From the NCBI GenBank assembly GCA_945878575.1, contig CAMDUB010000001.1, forward strand, positions 62,001-126,000: 64,000 nt of DNA. The letters run 5' to 3'. This stretch comes from Phycisphaera mikurensis NBRC 102666. GTDB taxonomy: Bacteria; Planctomycetota; Phycisphaerae; Phycisphaerales; SM1A02. The notes under the pieces are model-generated. The model was not told where the DNA came from. It saw only the letters and a program-made list of their open reading frames with translations, and made no database searches. A program made the translations under genes and the position numbers. This document shows, in pieces, positions 63,601-64,000 of this stretch (position 1 is the first letter of the stretch; each line of letters opens with the position of its first letter).

Positions 63601-64000
63601 ATGGTGAACCCAAACCGCTTCATTCATAACCATCGCCATGAATTGGCAACCGTGGCGCTTGCATTTGCATGCATCGTTGCGTTTGTCGCTGGCCCACAGG
63701 CGACCACCGCTGCGCCGCCAACGGCCGCTCCTGCCCCCACGCCCGCGCTCACGGCACGGGTCGATACCGCGCGTGGCACATTTCGAATCACCTTGCGTGT
63801 GGCCGAAGCTCCCATCTCCTGCGCCAACTTTGTCAATCTCGTGCAGCGCGGCGCGTATGACCGGAGTGCCTTTCATGATTGGACGCGTGTCTTGCGCCAA
63901 AGTGGCGGGCCGAGTCAGTCGTTCGACCCGGGCTACACCATTCGCCGTGAATTCAGCGCCAAACTCATGTTTGAAGGGCCAGGCATGGTGGCGATGCAGA
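63601..64000 (+). CDS. Secreted cyclophilin-like protein, truncated by right edge; catalytic Arg replaced
   Basis: Signal peptide then VDTARGTFRITLRVAEAPISCANFVNLVQRGAYDRSAFHDWTRVLRQSGG...; FHRxIPGFMIQGG equivalent reads FHDWTRVLRQSGG. Confidence 0.8.
   Translation, partial: MVNPNRFIHNHRHELATVALAFACIVAFVAGPQATTAAPPTAAPAPTPALTARVDTARGTFRITLRVAEAPISCANFVNLVQRGAYDRSAFHDWTRVLRQSGGPSQSFDPGYTIRREFSAKLMFEGPGMVAMQ

Overview
No replication origin, rRNA, CRISPR array, prophage or insertion sequence is evident in this 64-kb window. It looks like chromosomal DNA of a planctomycete-type bacterium, possibly Phycisphaerae; this is inferred from dockerin-like GDLNxDGxVxGxDLGxLLxxWG tails on secreted proteins, CxxCGFDLR...CxECG zinc-ribbon motifs, futalosine-pathway MqnE and an LptD-like protein. 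About 50 protein genes and one tRNA-Cys are supported. Most are housekeeping: metK, hpt, gatB, mqnE, murJ, birA, gdh-like, ppdK, pabB-like, leuS, folC, hrpB, ftsY, nusB, ribH, lptD-like, ruvB, lemA. The rest are secreted or membrane proteins of unknown function. The most interesting signal is shared by four unrelated proteins (MetK, a ParA-like ATPase, PpdK and FolC). Each carries a long lysine/alanine/serine/threonine-rich, histone-H1-like low-complexity appendage, and in three of them it contains clear 12- or 18-bp in-frame tandem repeats. Other points of interest: a glutamate-dehydrogenase-family protein that has lost both textbook catalytic residues (Lys to Tyr, Asp to Gly); a carbohydrate-binding gene with a mosaic extreme-GC3 block; an M16 protease pair with complementary active-site loss; a degenerate secreted cyclophilin at the right edge; and a secreted orphan with an apparent internal motif duplication. 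All family calls are from reading motifs by eye, with no database search.
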